This document shows positions 46,232-53,757 of a stretch of DNA of 64,000 bases, piece by piece; position 1 is the stretch's first letter, and each line of letters opens with the position of its first letter. The position numbers and the translations under genes were made by a program. The DNA lies in assembly GCA_943789335.1 (NCBI GenBank), contig CALSTS010000001.1:434001-498000 (forward strand), written 5' to 3'. The DNA comes from an uncultured Pseudomonadales bacterium. GTDB lineage: Bacteria > Pseudomonadota > Gammaproteobacteria > Pseudomonadales > Pseudohongiellaceae. The notes under the pieces are model-generated. The model was not told the DNA's origin. It ran no database searches and saw only the letters and a program-made list of their open reading frames with translations.

Positions 46232-46614
46232 CACGATTTAGATCGGCTCTGCAGTAAGCCATTAACAATCAAACCCCAACCAACTAAAAAGAATAAACCG
46301 CCGAAGGGTGTAATATATGCAAACAAACTTATGCCTGTTAAAGCTAGTAAGTATAAGCTCCCTGAAAATAACACTATGCCGATTTGAAAAGCATAACCGC
46401 TGCGACTAAAGCTTTTAGATGCAGGAAATATATAACAAAGTAACGCGGTCAAAATAAGCGCCACTACATGAAACATTTGATATAACACTGCTGTGTTCCA
46501 GGTTTCCAGGCTAGCTTCAGAAATTTTTTCTTCAAGGCCATGCGCTCCGAACGCTCCAAGTGCCACTACTAAGAAGCCATTAACTGCAGCATACAAAATA
46601 AATCTTTCCATCAT
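46231..46614 (-). CDS. DUF423 family inner-membrane protein (YgdD-like)
   Basis: 127 residues with four membrane segments and the family signature ALGAFGAHGLEEKISEASLE followed by WNTAVLYQMFHVVAL. The function of this family is unknown. It is translated together with trmB. Confidence 0.9.
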   Translation of the reverse strand: MMERFILYAAVNGFLVVALGAFGAHGLEEKISEASLETWNTAVLYQMFHVVALILTALLCYIFPASKSFSRSGYAFQIGIVLFSGSLYLLALTGISLFAYITPFGGLFFLVGWGLIVNGLLQSRSKS

Positions 46615-46669
46615 CTTCTCTTCCTTTTCACCCTTTTCTTCACTTCCACCAGTTTAATCATACAGGCAT

Positions 46670-46699
46670 AAAAAAACCGCCTTATTGGGCGGCTTTTTA
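46670..46699. terminator. Bidirectional terminator between rpoH and the DUF423 gene
   Basis: AAAAAAACCGCC, five-base loop, GGGCGGCTTTTT. Runs of A and T on both sides make it work in either direction; it lies 26 bp beyond the rpoH stop and upstream of the DUF423-trmB pair. Confidence 0.88.
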
Positions 46700-46724
46700 T
46701 AATACAAGCTCATTTAAATACTCA

Positions 46725-47618
46725 TCAAGCTTCCAATCGAGCTTTTACTTTATTCATGGCATTTTTTTCGAGCTGCCTAATACGTTCTGCAGAGATCTCA
46801 TACTTATCTGCTAACTCATGCAGTGTAGCTTTATCGTCACTTAACCAGCGCTGAGTAAGGATATCCTTACTACGATCGTCTAATCCCTCCAAGGCTAAAT
46901 AAAGGTTATCTGTACTGGACTCAGCATAATCTTCATCTTCAACATTGCGAGCCGGATCATAGCGAGTATCTTCCAGATACTGCGCAGGAGCGATTGCTAC
47001 TTCATCATCATCTGAATCAGGAGCGCCATCAAAAGAGGCATCATAAACGCCAAGACGGTTTTCCATCTGCATGACTGTTTTGGCATCTACTCCCAAATCT
47101 GCAGCAACTTTATCGACTTCTTCTTTGTTAAGCCAACCCAGACGCTTTTTAGAGCCTCGTAGATTGAAAAATAATTTACGTTGAGCCTTGGTTGTCGCAA
47201 CTTTGACAATACGCCAATTACGCAGAATAAATTCGTGCATTTCAGCTTTAATCCAATGCACAGCAAAAGACACAAGCCTTACACCTCTTTCTGGGTCAAA
47301 ACGTTTAACGGCTTTCATCAAGCCAACATTGCCTTCCTGAATCAAGTCGGCTTCAGATAAACCATAACCAGAATAGCTCTTAGCCATATAGACCACAAAA
47401 CGCATGTGAGCAAGTACTAACTTACGCGCAGCATCAAGGTCTTCGTCATAATAATATTTTTTAGCAAGATCTAATTCTTCTTCTGCCGTTAGAATAGGAA
47501 TGCCATTAACCGCAGTAATATAGGCATTCAGGTCGCGACCAGGCACCATAGTGTCAATAACACTAAGGCCTTTCCCTATTAAGGTTTCTGTTGCAGCTCT
47601 GTTTGCTTTTTCAGTCAT
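46725..47618 (-). CDS. rpoH: RNA polymerase sigma-32 (heat shock)
   Basis: 297 residues from ATG 47618, which has an AGG ribosome site; a TTG 11 codons upstream is less likely. The RpoH box QRKLFFNLR is exact, region 2 is LIQEGNVGLMKAVKRFDPERGVRL, and region 4 ends ATLHELADKYEISAERIRQLE. It directs transcription of chaperones and proteases. The usual upstream ftsX is not here; a broken-motif cytochrome gene precedes it. Confidence 0.95.
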   Translation of the reverse strand: MTEKANRAATETLIGKGLSVIDTMVPGRDLNAYITAVNGIPILTAEEELDLAKKYYYDEDLDAARKLVLAHMRFVVYMAKSYSGYGLSEADLIQEGNVGLMKAVKRFDPERGVRLVSFAVHWIKAEMHEFILRNWRIVKVATTKAQRKLFFNLRGSKKRLGWLNKEEVDKVAADLGVDAKTVMQMENRLGVYDASFDGAPDSDDDEVAIAPAQYLEDTRYDPARNVEDEDYAESSTDNLYLALEGLDDRSKDILTQRWLSDDKATLHELADKYEISAERIRQLEKNAMNKVKARLEA

Positions 47619-47808
47619 TTCTTTACCTATTTGTAACTTTAAGATCTTCAATCTAATTATGTAGACCTCGCAGGGCGCGAAATGTTACCACTTTTCATAA
47701 GGGACTGCTACGTCCCCTGCCAGCTTACAAGCCCCAGCCAATGCATTTTATTAGGGCAATACATCTAATCTAGTGTCTTTTCCCAAAATTTCAAGTCGCT
47801 CTCAAGGC

Positions 47809-48267
47809 TTAATAGTAATACTCCGTATATCCCGGCAATAAGCGGTATCTTGAATTTAGAAATGCCACGATATCGATAAGTTCTGTCACTTTCATATCTT
47901 CGTTTAAATACATGGGCGAAGAGTTTGTTCTATTCCTCTCCTGACGAGGCAATAAATCAAGATATTGATCTGATAGCACATGATCCGGATTAATAATTGA
48001 TGTCGTTAAGTCTCCATATGTTTTAGCAAATATCAGCTCTCCACCAAGGACTACTGTGAACGGCCGAACCCCTGAAAATGTTGGTAACTCTACGCCTTCA
48101 ACGGTATGGGATTGAATACAGCCCAAAGAAGCAAAAGCTTGTTGGCCACGCTCTATATCTCCCCTTAATATTGGGAACCTGAAGTCATTTGCATAATCTG
48201 GGTAAACGCGGCATGCACTCAACATTAAAACTGAAATACCTAACACCAATAAATTTAGTTTCTTCAT
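47809..48267 (-). CDS. Cytochrome c-like lipoprotein with altered heme motif (CIQSH)
   Basis: 152 residues with a lipobox (LMLSAC, Cys19). The sequence RGQQAFASLGCIQSHTVEG is the usual start of a small c-type cytochrome, but the second heme cysteine is serine: C50-I-Q-S53-H54. The codon is TCC, one base from TGC (plus-strand position 48110). The rest of the fold is kept: PMYLNEDMKVTELIDIVAFL with a possible axial Met, ending in an unusual YTEYYY. It could bind heme by one cysteine, or be a sequence error. It is divergent from the TSUP gene by 122 bp. Confidence 0.75.
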   Translation of the reverse strand: MKKLNLLVLGISVLMLSACRVYPDYANDFRFPILRGDIERGQQAFASLGCIQSHTVEGVELPTFSGVRPFTVVLGGELIFAKTYGDLTTSIINPDHVLSDQYLDLLPRQERNRTNSSPMYLNEDMKVTELIDIVAFLNSRYRLLPGYTEYYY

Positions 48268-48389
48268 AAGAACTTCTCCTTTGACATCTTCTTATACCTT
48301 CATCTTAATTCTTTTCTGGATAACTGTCTTGATTTAAGTCAGATAAGACAATTCTGTCTAAAACAGCGCGGGTCTGAGATAATATCATA

Positions 48390-49154
48390 ATGGAATATGA
48401 GTTAAGTTTTTTGTTTGTCTCCCTTTTAATTATTTCAGGCATCTTTGCCGGATTCATCAATACAATTGCTGGTGGCGGCTCTATGCTGACCTTACCCGCT
48501 TTAATGATATTAGGCATGCCGGCAGACATCGCAAATGGCACCAACCGGGTTGGCATACTTTTGCAATCCACAGCCGGAGCAAGACGATTCCACCAAAAGG
48601 GAAAACTCGAACCAGCGACCATTATTCCTACTCTAATCCCCACATTGAGCGGCTCATTAATAGGCTCATTGCTGGCTTCTTATCTGCCAGTTGTTTTTTT
48701 AAAGCCCGCGCTTTTAATTACTATGCTGGGGATGGCTGTGATTATGCTTGTTAGGCCTTCTGTCGTCGCTCCACCAGCTGGCACTCCTACCTATACATTG
48801 AAAGAACGCCCCATAGCATGGCTTGGTCTTTTTATTGCCGGCCTTTACGGCGGATTTGTCCAAGCAGGTGTAGGCTTTATTCTTATAGCCGCACTTGCTG
48901 GCGGCCTACGTTATGATCTAGTACGTTCTAATGCATTAAAAATGGCGATTACTGTTCCAGTAACCGTCGTTGCTCTAGCTGTTTATGTTCTGCGTGATCA
49001 GGTTCAGTGGATTCCAGGACTGGTACTAGCGATAGGCATGGTTATAGGCGCTATGGCCAGCGTGCAATTTGCAATTAATGTTCCGCAGTCTGTCCTTAAA
49101 TGGGTAATGTTTAGCATGGTTTTACTAGTTTGCCTTGCGGCGTTTTTCACTTAA
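48390..49154 (+). CDS. TSUP (TauE/SafE) family anion exporter
   Basis: 254 residues with about eight helices. The repeated family signature is visible in both halves: GFINTIAGGGSMLTLPALMI (residues about 21-40) and GLYGGFVQAGVGFILIAALAGG (about 147-168). Members move sulfite, sulfoacetate or other organic sulfur anions across the membrane. No sulfur-metabolism genes are adjacent, so the substrate is open. Confidence 0.88.
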   Translation: MEYELSFLFVSLLIISGIFAGFINTIAGGGSMLTLPALMILGMPADIANGTNRVGILLQSTAGARRFHQKGKLEPATIIPTLIPTLSGSLIGSLLASYLPVVFLKPALLITMLGMAVIMLVRPSVVAPPAGTPTYTLKERPIAWLGLFIAGLYGGFVQAGVGFILIAALAGGLRYDLVRSNALKMAITVPVTVVALAVYVLRDQVQWIPGLVLAIGMVIGAMASVQFAINVPQSVLKWVMFSMVLLVCLAAFFT

Positions 49155-49358
49155 GTATTAATAGCTGGACCCAAAATTTAATCACCATAGGCATTATTGG
49201 GCCTCCTTCTGCTTTATCATCCGGATAATTAAAATTTCTTGAAAACTATTAACTGGAGCAATTAAAGGGCGAGAAGCGTAAACGTGCGAGCTACTGAATT
49301 GCTCCAGCGTCAATCGTTAGTGAGAATTATTAAAAGGTTAATAGGTTTTTGGCAAACA

Positions 49359-49386
49359 AAAAAAGAGAGCTAAAGCTCTCTTTTTT
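49359..49386. terminator. Bidirectional terminator
   Basis: AAAAAAGAGAGC, TAAA loop, GCTCTCTTTTTT. It ends the four-gene membrane-protein cluster on the minus strand (24 bp after the last stop) and could also serve the TSUP gene from the other side. Confidence 0.88.
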
Positions 49387-49410
49387 ATTGTTTATATAAT
49401 ACGTTTTAGC

Positions 49411-49899
49411 TTATTCAACGAAAGGCATGAATCGCCCTAAGATGATTACGACTACCCAGATAAGCAGAGATACCCCAGCAATAACTTTTGCTCTAAATTC
49501 CGCATCTTCACCATCGGCGAGTTGACTTAATTCCTTATGCTCACCAAACCAAAACCAAAGCGCATTTAATCCGGCAATAAGCACAAGCCCCATTTTCCAC
49601 TGAAAGGCAATGTTAGGGCCATATCGTTCAGGATTTGAAGCGATAAAAGTAATTCCCGATAATAAGTTTATGGCAAAGCCGATCATCGCAACCGGAATAA
49701 ATTTCATCGCCGCTTGCATGTTAATAAAACGCGCAAAACCCACAACTCTAAGGTCAATGACTAACAATGAGCCAAAAAGAAGCGATAAGCCGATAAAGTG
49801 AACAGTTTCCGCGGCAACAAAAATCCAGGATACTTCTCTGCTTGCAACGCCTAACCAGGAAGTTCCTAGCCAGTCAAAAGTTGGTTGTAAAAATTCCAT
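49411..49899 (-). CDS. Four-helix membrane protein, type A, second pair (DUF6644-like)
   Basis: 162 residues with four to five hydrophobic segments. It is a clear paralogue of the protein at 50689-51165: both have a VHFxGLSxLFGSLLVIDLRV segment, AMKFIPVAM, and QWKMGLxLIAGLNALWFWFG followed by EH. The conserved histidines, an Asp-Leu-Arg in helix 2 and many Trp residues suggest a heme- or metal-binding membrane protein, as in cytochrome b561-type bundles, but this is inference. I recall the family as DUF6644. It follows its type B partner by 11 bp. Confidence 0.75.
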   Translation of the reverse strand: MEFLQPTFDWLGTSWLGVASREVSWIFVAAETVHFIGLSLLFGSLLVIDLRVVGFARFINMQAAMKFIPVAMIGFAINLLSGITFIASNPERYGPNIAFQWKMGLVLIAGLNALWFWFGEHKELSQLADGEDAEFRAKVIAGVSLLIWVVVIILGRFMPFVE

Positions 49900-49910
49900 G
49901 ATCTACCCCC

Positions 49911-50402
49911 TTACTGTAGATAAGCCATTAGACGGCCGGTAATAATAGCGCCAGTCCAGGAGGCCAAACATGCTACTGATAACAACATAGTTACCTTTTC
50001 ATCACGCCCTTTCCGAATGCCATTCATGATTGACTTCATCAAGATGCCCCCGGCCAATATCAAAGCCATTTTGAGCTGAAAAGAACCCTGAAAGATATAG
50101 GTAGAAAAATAACCCGTTAGTAATAGTAGACCCGAAACTAGGTTAAGCATAAAACCAGCCCACCCAACCATGAACAATCTATCGTAAGCAGTAATAGAGA
50201 TATCTTTAGCAAAGCCGAGAATGCGCATATTGAAAGCAATAACAACGCCCATTACTGTCATCATGCCTAAACCATGTGCAGAGAGAGTTACCGGATAGGC
50301 CATATAATTACCGGTTCCTCCAGTTAACCATAGCCCAACACTACTCAACTCAACTGAACAAACAAAGCCAACTGGCTCCATACACCCAAAGTCAAATTCC
50401 AT
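49911..50402 (-). CDS. Four-helix membrane protein, type B, second pair
   Basis: 163 residues. It is paralogous to the protein at 51177-51653 (shared HGxGxMTVxGVVxAFNxRxLG, LNLxSGLxLLxG, KMALIxxGGIxMK and a terminal GRLMAYL) and more distantly to type A. An N-terminal Cys-containing segment (GCMEPVGFVCSVE) is also found in its partner as CFEAEGFICSGLG. It is the first gene of the second A/B pair, separated by 286 bp from the first pair. Function unknown. Confidence 0.75.
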   Translation of the reverse strand: MEFDFGCMEPVGFVCSVELSSVGLWLTGGTGNYMAYPVTLSAHGLGMMTVMGVVIAFNMRILGFAKDISITAYDRLFMVGWAGFMLNLVSGLLLLTGYFSTYIFQGSFQLKMALILAGGILMKSIMNGIRKGRDEKVTMLLSVACLASWTGAIITGRLMAYLQ

Positions 50403-50688
50403 CGCTAAACCTTAATTGTTTAATTAGCTGTGATTTTACAGCTTTAATTATTTAGCATGATTCAAAATAATAATGCCCCGAGCTAATGCTCTTTGCATGA
50501 CTTATGTTCGAACCTTGCTCCCCCAAAATTGAAATGCATCTACGTCTTTAATACAGGCGCTAAAGTAAACCACATCCTAAGAGGAATCAAGCTTTTACTA
50601 GAAGCGCTACAACAAGAATTTGCTTATAAGCTCTTAATAACTTGAGGCTATTATCACTTTGATTAACAGGCTTATTATTTAGTCACTG
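50403..50688. other. Gap between the two membrane-protein pairs
   Basis: No coding region is supported here. The only structure I see is a hairpin near 50424-50444, AGCTGT / ACAGCT around a GATTTT loop flanked by TAATT-type sequence. The second pair probably has its own promoter in this gap. Confidence 0.5.
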
Positions 50689-51165
50689 TTATAAAAATGC
50701 CATCCAACGAGCAACACTAATAACCGCTAACCATAATAATAAAGAAGCGATTGCAATAACTTTGGCTGTTGGCTCAGCTTGCTCACCGTCTGCTAATTTA
50801 ACCAACTTGGTATGCTCTCCAAACCAGAACCATAGCGCATTGAGCCCGGCTATGAGTATTAAGCCCATCTTCCACTGAAAACCAACATTGACGACAAAGG
50901 TTTCGGGGCTCCAGGAAAAAAGTACAGCGCCAGAAAGTAGATTCAAGCTAAAACCTGCCATAGCAACAGGAATAAACTTCATGGCGTCACGCATATTGAT
51001 GAAGCTAGCAAAGCCAGCGACACGTAAATCAATTACCAACAATGAGCCAAATAGAATAGACAACCCTGTGAAATGAACAATTCCCATGGCAGGATAGGCC
51101 CACGGAGAAAGATTAATCCAGTTATGCAGCCACGATGACCCTATCCAAGTTACGAATGCATCCAT
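50689..51165 (-). CDS. Four-helix membrane protein, type A, first pair (DUF6644-like)
   Basis: 158 residues, paralogue of the protein at 49411-49899 with the same His, Asp-Leu-Arg and Trp pattern (IVHFTGLSILFGSLLVIDLR at about 29-48; LNALWFWFGEHTKLVKLADG near 108-127). It ends WMAFL. It follows the type B gene by 11 bp, the same spacing as in the second pair. Likely subunits of a heteromeric membrane complex; role unknown. Confidence 0.75.
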   Translation of the reverse strand: MDAFVTWIGSSWLHNWINLSPWAYPAMGIVHFTGLSILFGSLLVIDLRVAGFASFINMRDAMKFIPVAMAGFSLNLLSGAVLFSWSPETFVVNVGFQWKMGLILIAGLNALWFWFGEHTKLVKLADGEQAEPTAKVIAIASLLLWLAVISVARWMAFL

Positions 51166-51176
51166 CAGTCAACCCC

Positions 51177-51653
51177 TTATAAATAAGCCATTAATCGGCC
51201 TGCGCAAATAGCGCCAAACCAGCTAGCCAAGCACAACCCAGCAAGCAATTTAGTGGTACCTTCACTGCTCTGATTCCTAATACTGCTAATCACTACCTTC
51301 ATCATTATGCCGCCCAGAATAATCAGAGCCATTTTCACTATGAAGGAGCCTTGAGTTATAAATTTACCAAAATCGCCTACCAGCAAAATCAATCCTGACA
51401 AAAGGTTTAGGGCAAAGGCAAACCATGCCACTTTAAAAAGCTTGTCGTAAGAAGATAGAGAAATGTTACTGGCAAAACCGAGGACGCGAATGTTAAAGGC
51501 AAAGACCACGCCTAGTACTGTCATTAAGCCAATACCATGGATAAGTAATATCAGAGGGTAGGCCCATAATGTCCCGCTGGTTCCCATCACCCACTGGCCC
51601 AAGCCGCTGCAGATAAAACCTTCTGCCTCAAAACATAAATCATCCATTAGCAT
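51177..51653 (-). CDS. Four-helix membrane protein, type B, first pair
   Basis: 158 residues, paralogue of 49911-50402. It has LIHGIGLMTVLGVVFAFNIR, LNLLSGLILLVG and CAGRLMAYL. It opens the run of four genes (B-A, gap, B-A) on the minus strand. The order and equal spacing show that the ancestral unit duplicated as a pair. I do not know the function. Confidence 0.75.
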   Translation of the reverse strand: MLMDDLCFEAEGFICSGLGQWVMGTSGTLWAYPLILLIHGIGLMTVLGVVFAFNIRVLGFASNISLSSYDKLFKVAWFAFALNLLSGLILLVGDFGKFITQGSFIVKMALIILGGIMMKVVISSIRNQSSEGTTKLLAGLCLASWFGAICAGRLMAYL

Positions 51654-51776
51654 TCACCTATTTTTTTGCTGCAAAATCGATTAATTGAATTTCAACACAC
51701 TATTAATTGGGATTATAGCTTCTAGAGCAGCTCATAAGCACAAGCTTGATCAACATCAAGCCGCATTTAAATTCCC

Positions 51777-52439
51777 TCAAAGCTGCGCATTTAGCCAATC
51801 GGAAATATCCATGATTTGCTGTGGGCATAGGCTATGCGCCATTGGATAGGTTAAATATTTAGGCTGATAACCCATTGCTTTGAGTGCTTCAAGGCTATGT
51901 TTGGCAAGCGTAATATCAAGCACTTCATCTGCAGTACCATGACAAACCAGTATCGGTAGATTTTGATTGGCAGGATGCGGAATAATTTCTGCGGCCGTTG
52001 GGAAAAAAGATGATAAGGACAATAGCCCCGCAAGCGGCTTATCGTAGGTCAAGCCTGCTTGAAAATTAACGGCCCCACCCTGAGAGAAACCAACCAGAAC
52101 AATATTCTCACTATCAATACCTTTTTCTATTTCCGTATCAATTAGCTTATGTACTTCCATGGCAGAGGCTAGCAATTGAGGTGAATTAATACTTCTGCCG
52201 TCGCCATCAAGGCCTAAAATATCAAACCATGCCGGCATGACATAGCCCATATTCATGCTTATTGGAATAGAAGGCGCATGAGGGAATATGAAGCGCGGAT
52301 TGCAGCCTTCTTTTAAAGCCAAATTTGGGATAATCGATTCAAAATCATGTCCATTAGCCCCTAAGCCATGCAGCCAAATTATTGCGGCATTAGCTTCCTG
52401 TTCTGGCTCAATAACTAAAGCTGGTAAAGAGTCACTCAT
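51777..52439 (-). CDS. Carboxylesterase / lysophospholipase-type alpha/beta hydrolase
   Basis: 220 residues. The N-terminal IIWLHGLGANGHDFESI forms the oxyanion region, the nucleophile is Ser119 in LVGFSQGGAVNF, the acid is in CHGTADEVLD and the catalytic histidine is in PMAHSLCPQQI. This is the small carboxylesterase 2 family (EstB/YpfH-like), active on short-chain esters or lysophospholipids. It has no signal peptide, so it is cytoplasmic. It appears to be a single gene. Confidence 0.9.
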   Translation of the reverse strand: MSDSLPALVIEPEQEANAAIIWLHGLGANGHDFESIIPNLALKEGCNPRFIFPHAPSIPISMNMGYVMPAWFDILGLDGDGRSINSPQLLASAMEVHKLIDTEIEKGIDSENIVLVGFSQGGAVNFQAGLTYDKPLAGLLSLSSFFPTAAEIIPHPANQNLPILVCHGTADEVLDITLAKHSLEALKAMGYQPKYLTYPMAHSLCPQQIMDISDWLNAQL

Positions 52440-52533
52440 TTGAACCCTGCATGATTAAATGTAATGACTTTTGAATGTAACTTGATTGGCTAAGCTGTGC
52501 AAGGATGCACTATTAAGGACTTTATTTATCAGT

Positions 52534-52935
52534 TTAAGCGCTTTTTTGATGAACCTCATCAAGCGCTTTATTATCAAAACGATCGTGCAAGAAAAACAGG
52601 ATTTTTTCTGGCTTATCGATCCATTGAACTTCACCCTTTTCTTCTATCCTTAAACAGGGCGCTTTTAATTCTCCATATTCAGCAAGTAAATTATCCTGAT
52701 GGATGCTGCATTTCCCGATATCACGACGCTCAATATCGATATTCAGCCGACGTATCTCTTGCCGTGTACGCCGGCTAGCCACACACCCCTTGTAGTCATA
52801 AAGAGCCAGGCCACTGGTAGCCTTTGCCAGCTTTCTACTTTCTTCTTCAGAACGCAATATGGGTTGGGCAGAATACAAGCTGTCAAACATGTCAAGAAAA
52901 GAGTCAACAGCCTTGCGTATTGTAAGTTTGAGCAT
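52534..52935 (-). CDS. Glutaredoxin-like protein with monothiol CxxS site
   Basis: 133 residues. A membrane-proximal helix (1-35) precedes a glutaredoxin / GST N-terminal domain: LALYDYKGCVASRRTRQEIR, RRLNIDIERRDIG, and the cis-Pro region KAPCLRIEEKGEVQWI. Relatives usually have CPFC at the active site; here it is C-V-A-S, leaving one cysteine. Such proteins may deglutathionylate or bind an iron-sulfur cluster rather than reduce disulfides. The promoter just upstream has a GATAAT -10 with a GCCGCCC discriminator. Confidence 0.8.
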   Translation of the reverse strand: MLKLTIRKAVDSFLDMFDSLYSAQPILRSEEESRKLAKATSGLALYDYKGCVASRRTRQEIRRLNIDIERRDIGKCSIHQDNLLAEYGELKAPCLRIEEKGEVQWIDKPEKILFFLHDRFDNKALDEVHQKSA

Positions 52936-52972
52936 TCGGATAACGATTTGGTTTGGCTTGCTAATTTTAAAA

Positions 52973-52985
52973 GGGCGGCATTATC
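52973..52985 (-). promoter_or_regulatory. Candidate promoter of the glutaredoxin-like gene
   Basis: GATAAT at 52980-52985 followed by GCCGCCCTT on the minus strand, about 45 bp upstream of the start codon. It has the same -10 plus GC-rich discriminator pattern as the sites at 6142 and 25047. Confidence 0.45.
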
Positions 52986-53046
52986 TACAAAGCCGCGATT
53001 GCTGTCGAGTATTTTCTGCGCTTTATTGAATTTGTCTTAATTCAAA

Positions 53047-53439
53047 TTAATCCTGATTAACTACCTGCCCACTAAGGTAGTACCAAACCCCTTTCAGACG
53101 CTGAAACAAAGATATTTCATGATGAACATAGTCTTCACCCTCACCATTTTTGTATCTAGCAATAAACTCTACTCGTCCAAGATCTCCCTTTTGTTGGTGC
53201 CCAACAATTTCAAGAGAATCCCACTTGAATTTGCTTGTGTTTAATTCTGCCCTTTTGATATCGCTGGCGGTTGACGGGTGCCAAGTCTGCAAAAGGTATT
53301 CTACGTGATCTCCAATAGCATAAGCAGCATAACGAGATCGGACTAATTGGCGTAGAGTCTTTGCCTTAGCTGAGCCTGTTAAAAAAGGCTCACAGCAAAC
53401 TGAATATTCTTTTTTACTGCCGCATACACACAAGGCCAT
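53047..53439 (-). CDS. YchJ family (UPF0225) SEC-C motif protein
   Basis: 130 residues. It opens with the zinc-binding SEC-C pattern CVCGSKKEYSVCCEPFL and continues with the YchJ core LVRSRYAAYAIGDHVEYLLQ, TWHPS and FIARYKNGEGEDYVHHEISL. The C-terminal domain has an NTF2-like fold. Function is not established. Confidence 0.92.
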   Translation of the reverse strand: MALCVCGSKKEYSVCCEPFLTGSAKAKTLRQLVRSRYAAYAIGDHVEYLLQTWHPSTASDIKRAELNTSKFKWDSLEIVGHQQKGDLGRVEFIARYKNGEGEDYVHHEISLFQRLKGVWYYLSGQVVNQD

Positions 53440-53757
53440 ACTTTTTTCACCTTATCTTGAACAAAACAATTATAAGTTCACTGCACATACAAGGACACTA
53501 TCATATGCCTTGTTTAAGCCAAAAAAAAACAAGATTAAATCGTAAATAAACCATAGTTTTTGCACTTTGTAGCGGCAACATAAACTCGTGCTTTTAAGCA
53601 AGCAATTATGCTCTTTTTGTCTCTATTTTGATGATTAGCATTTTTGTTATAAACGTGTTTATATCTGCCTTCGCTGCATGAATTGTAGCTCTAGCAGTAA
53701 TAACCAAAACTTAAGGGATAACCTTCAACCCATTGAACTTCGTTGCGACTAATAAGT
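53440..53757. other. Gap before the MoxR/VWA locus
   Basis: AT-rich, no supported gene. It must contain the divergent promoters for the YchJ gene and the VWA locus, but no consensus pair stands out. Confidence 0.5.
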
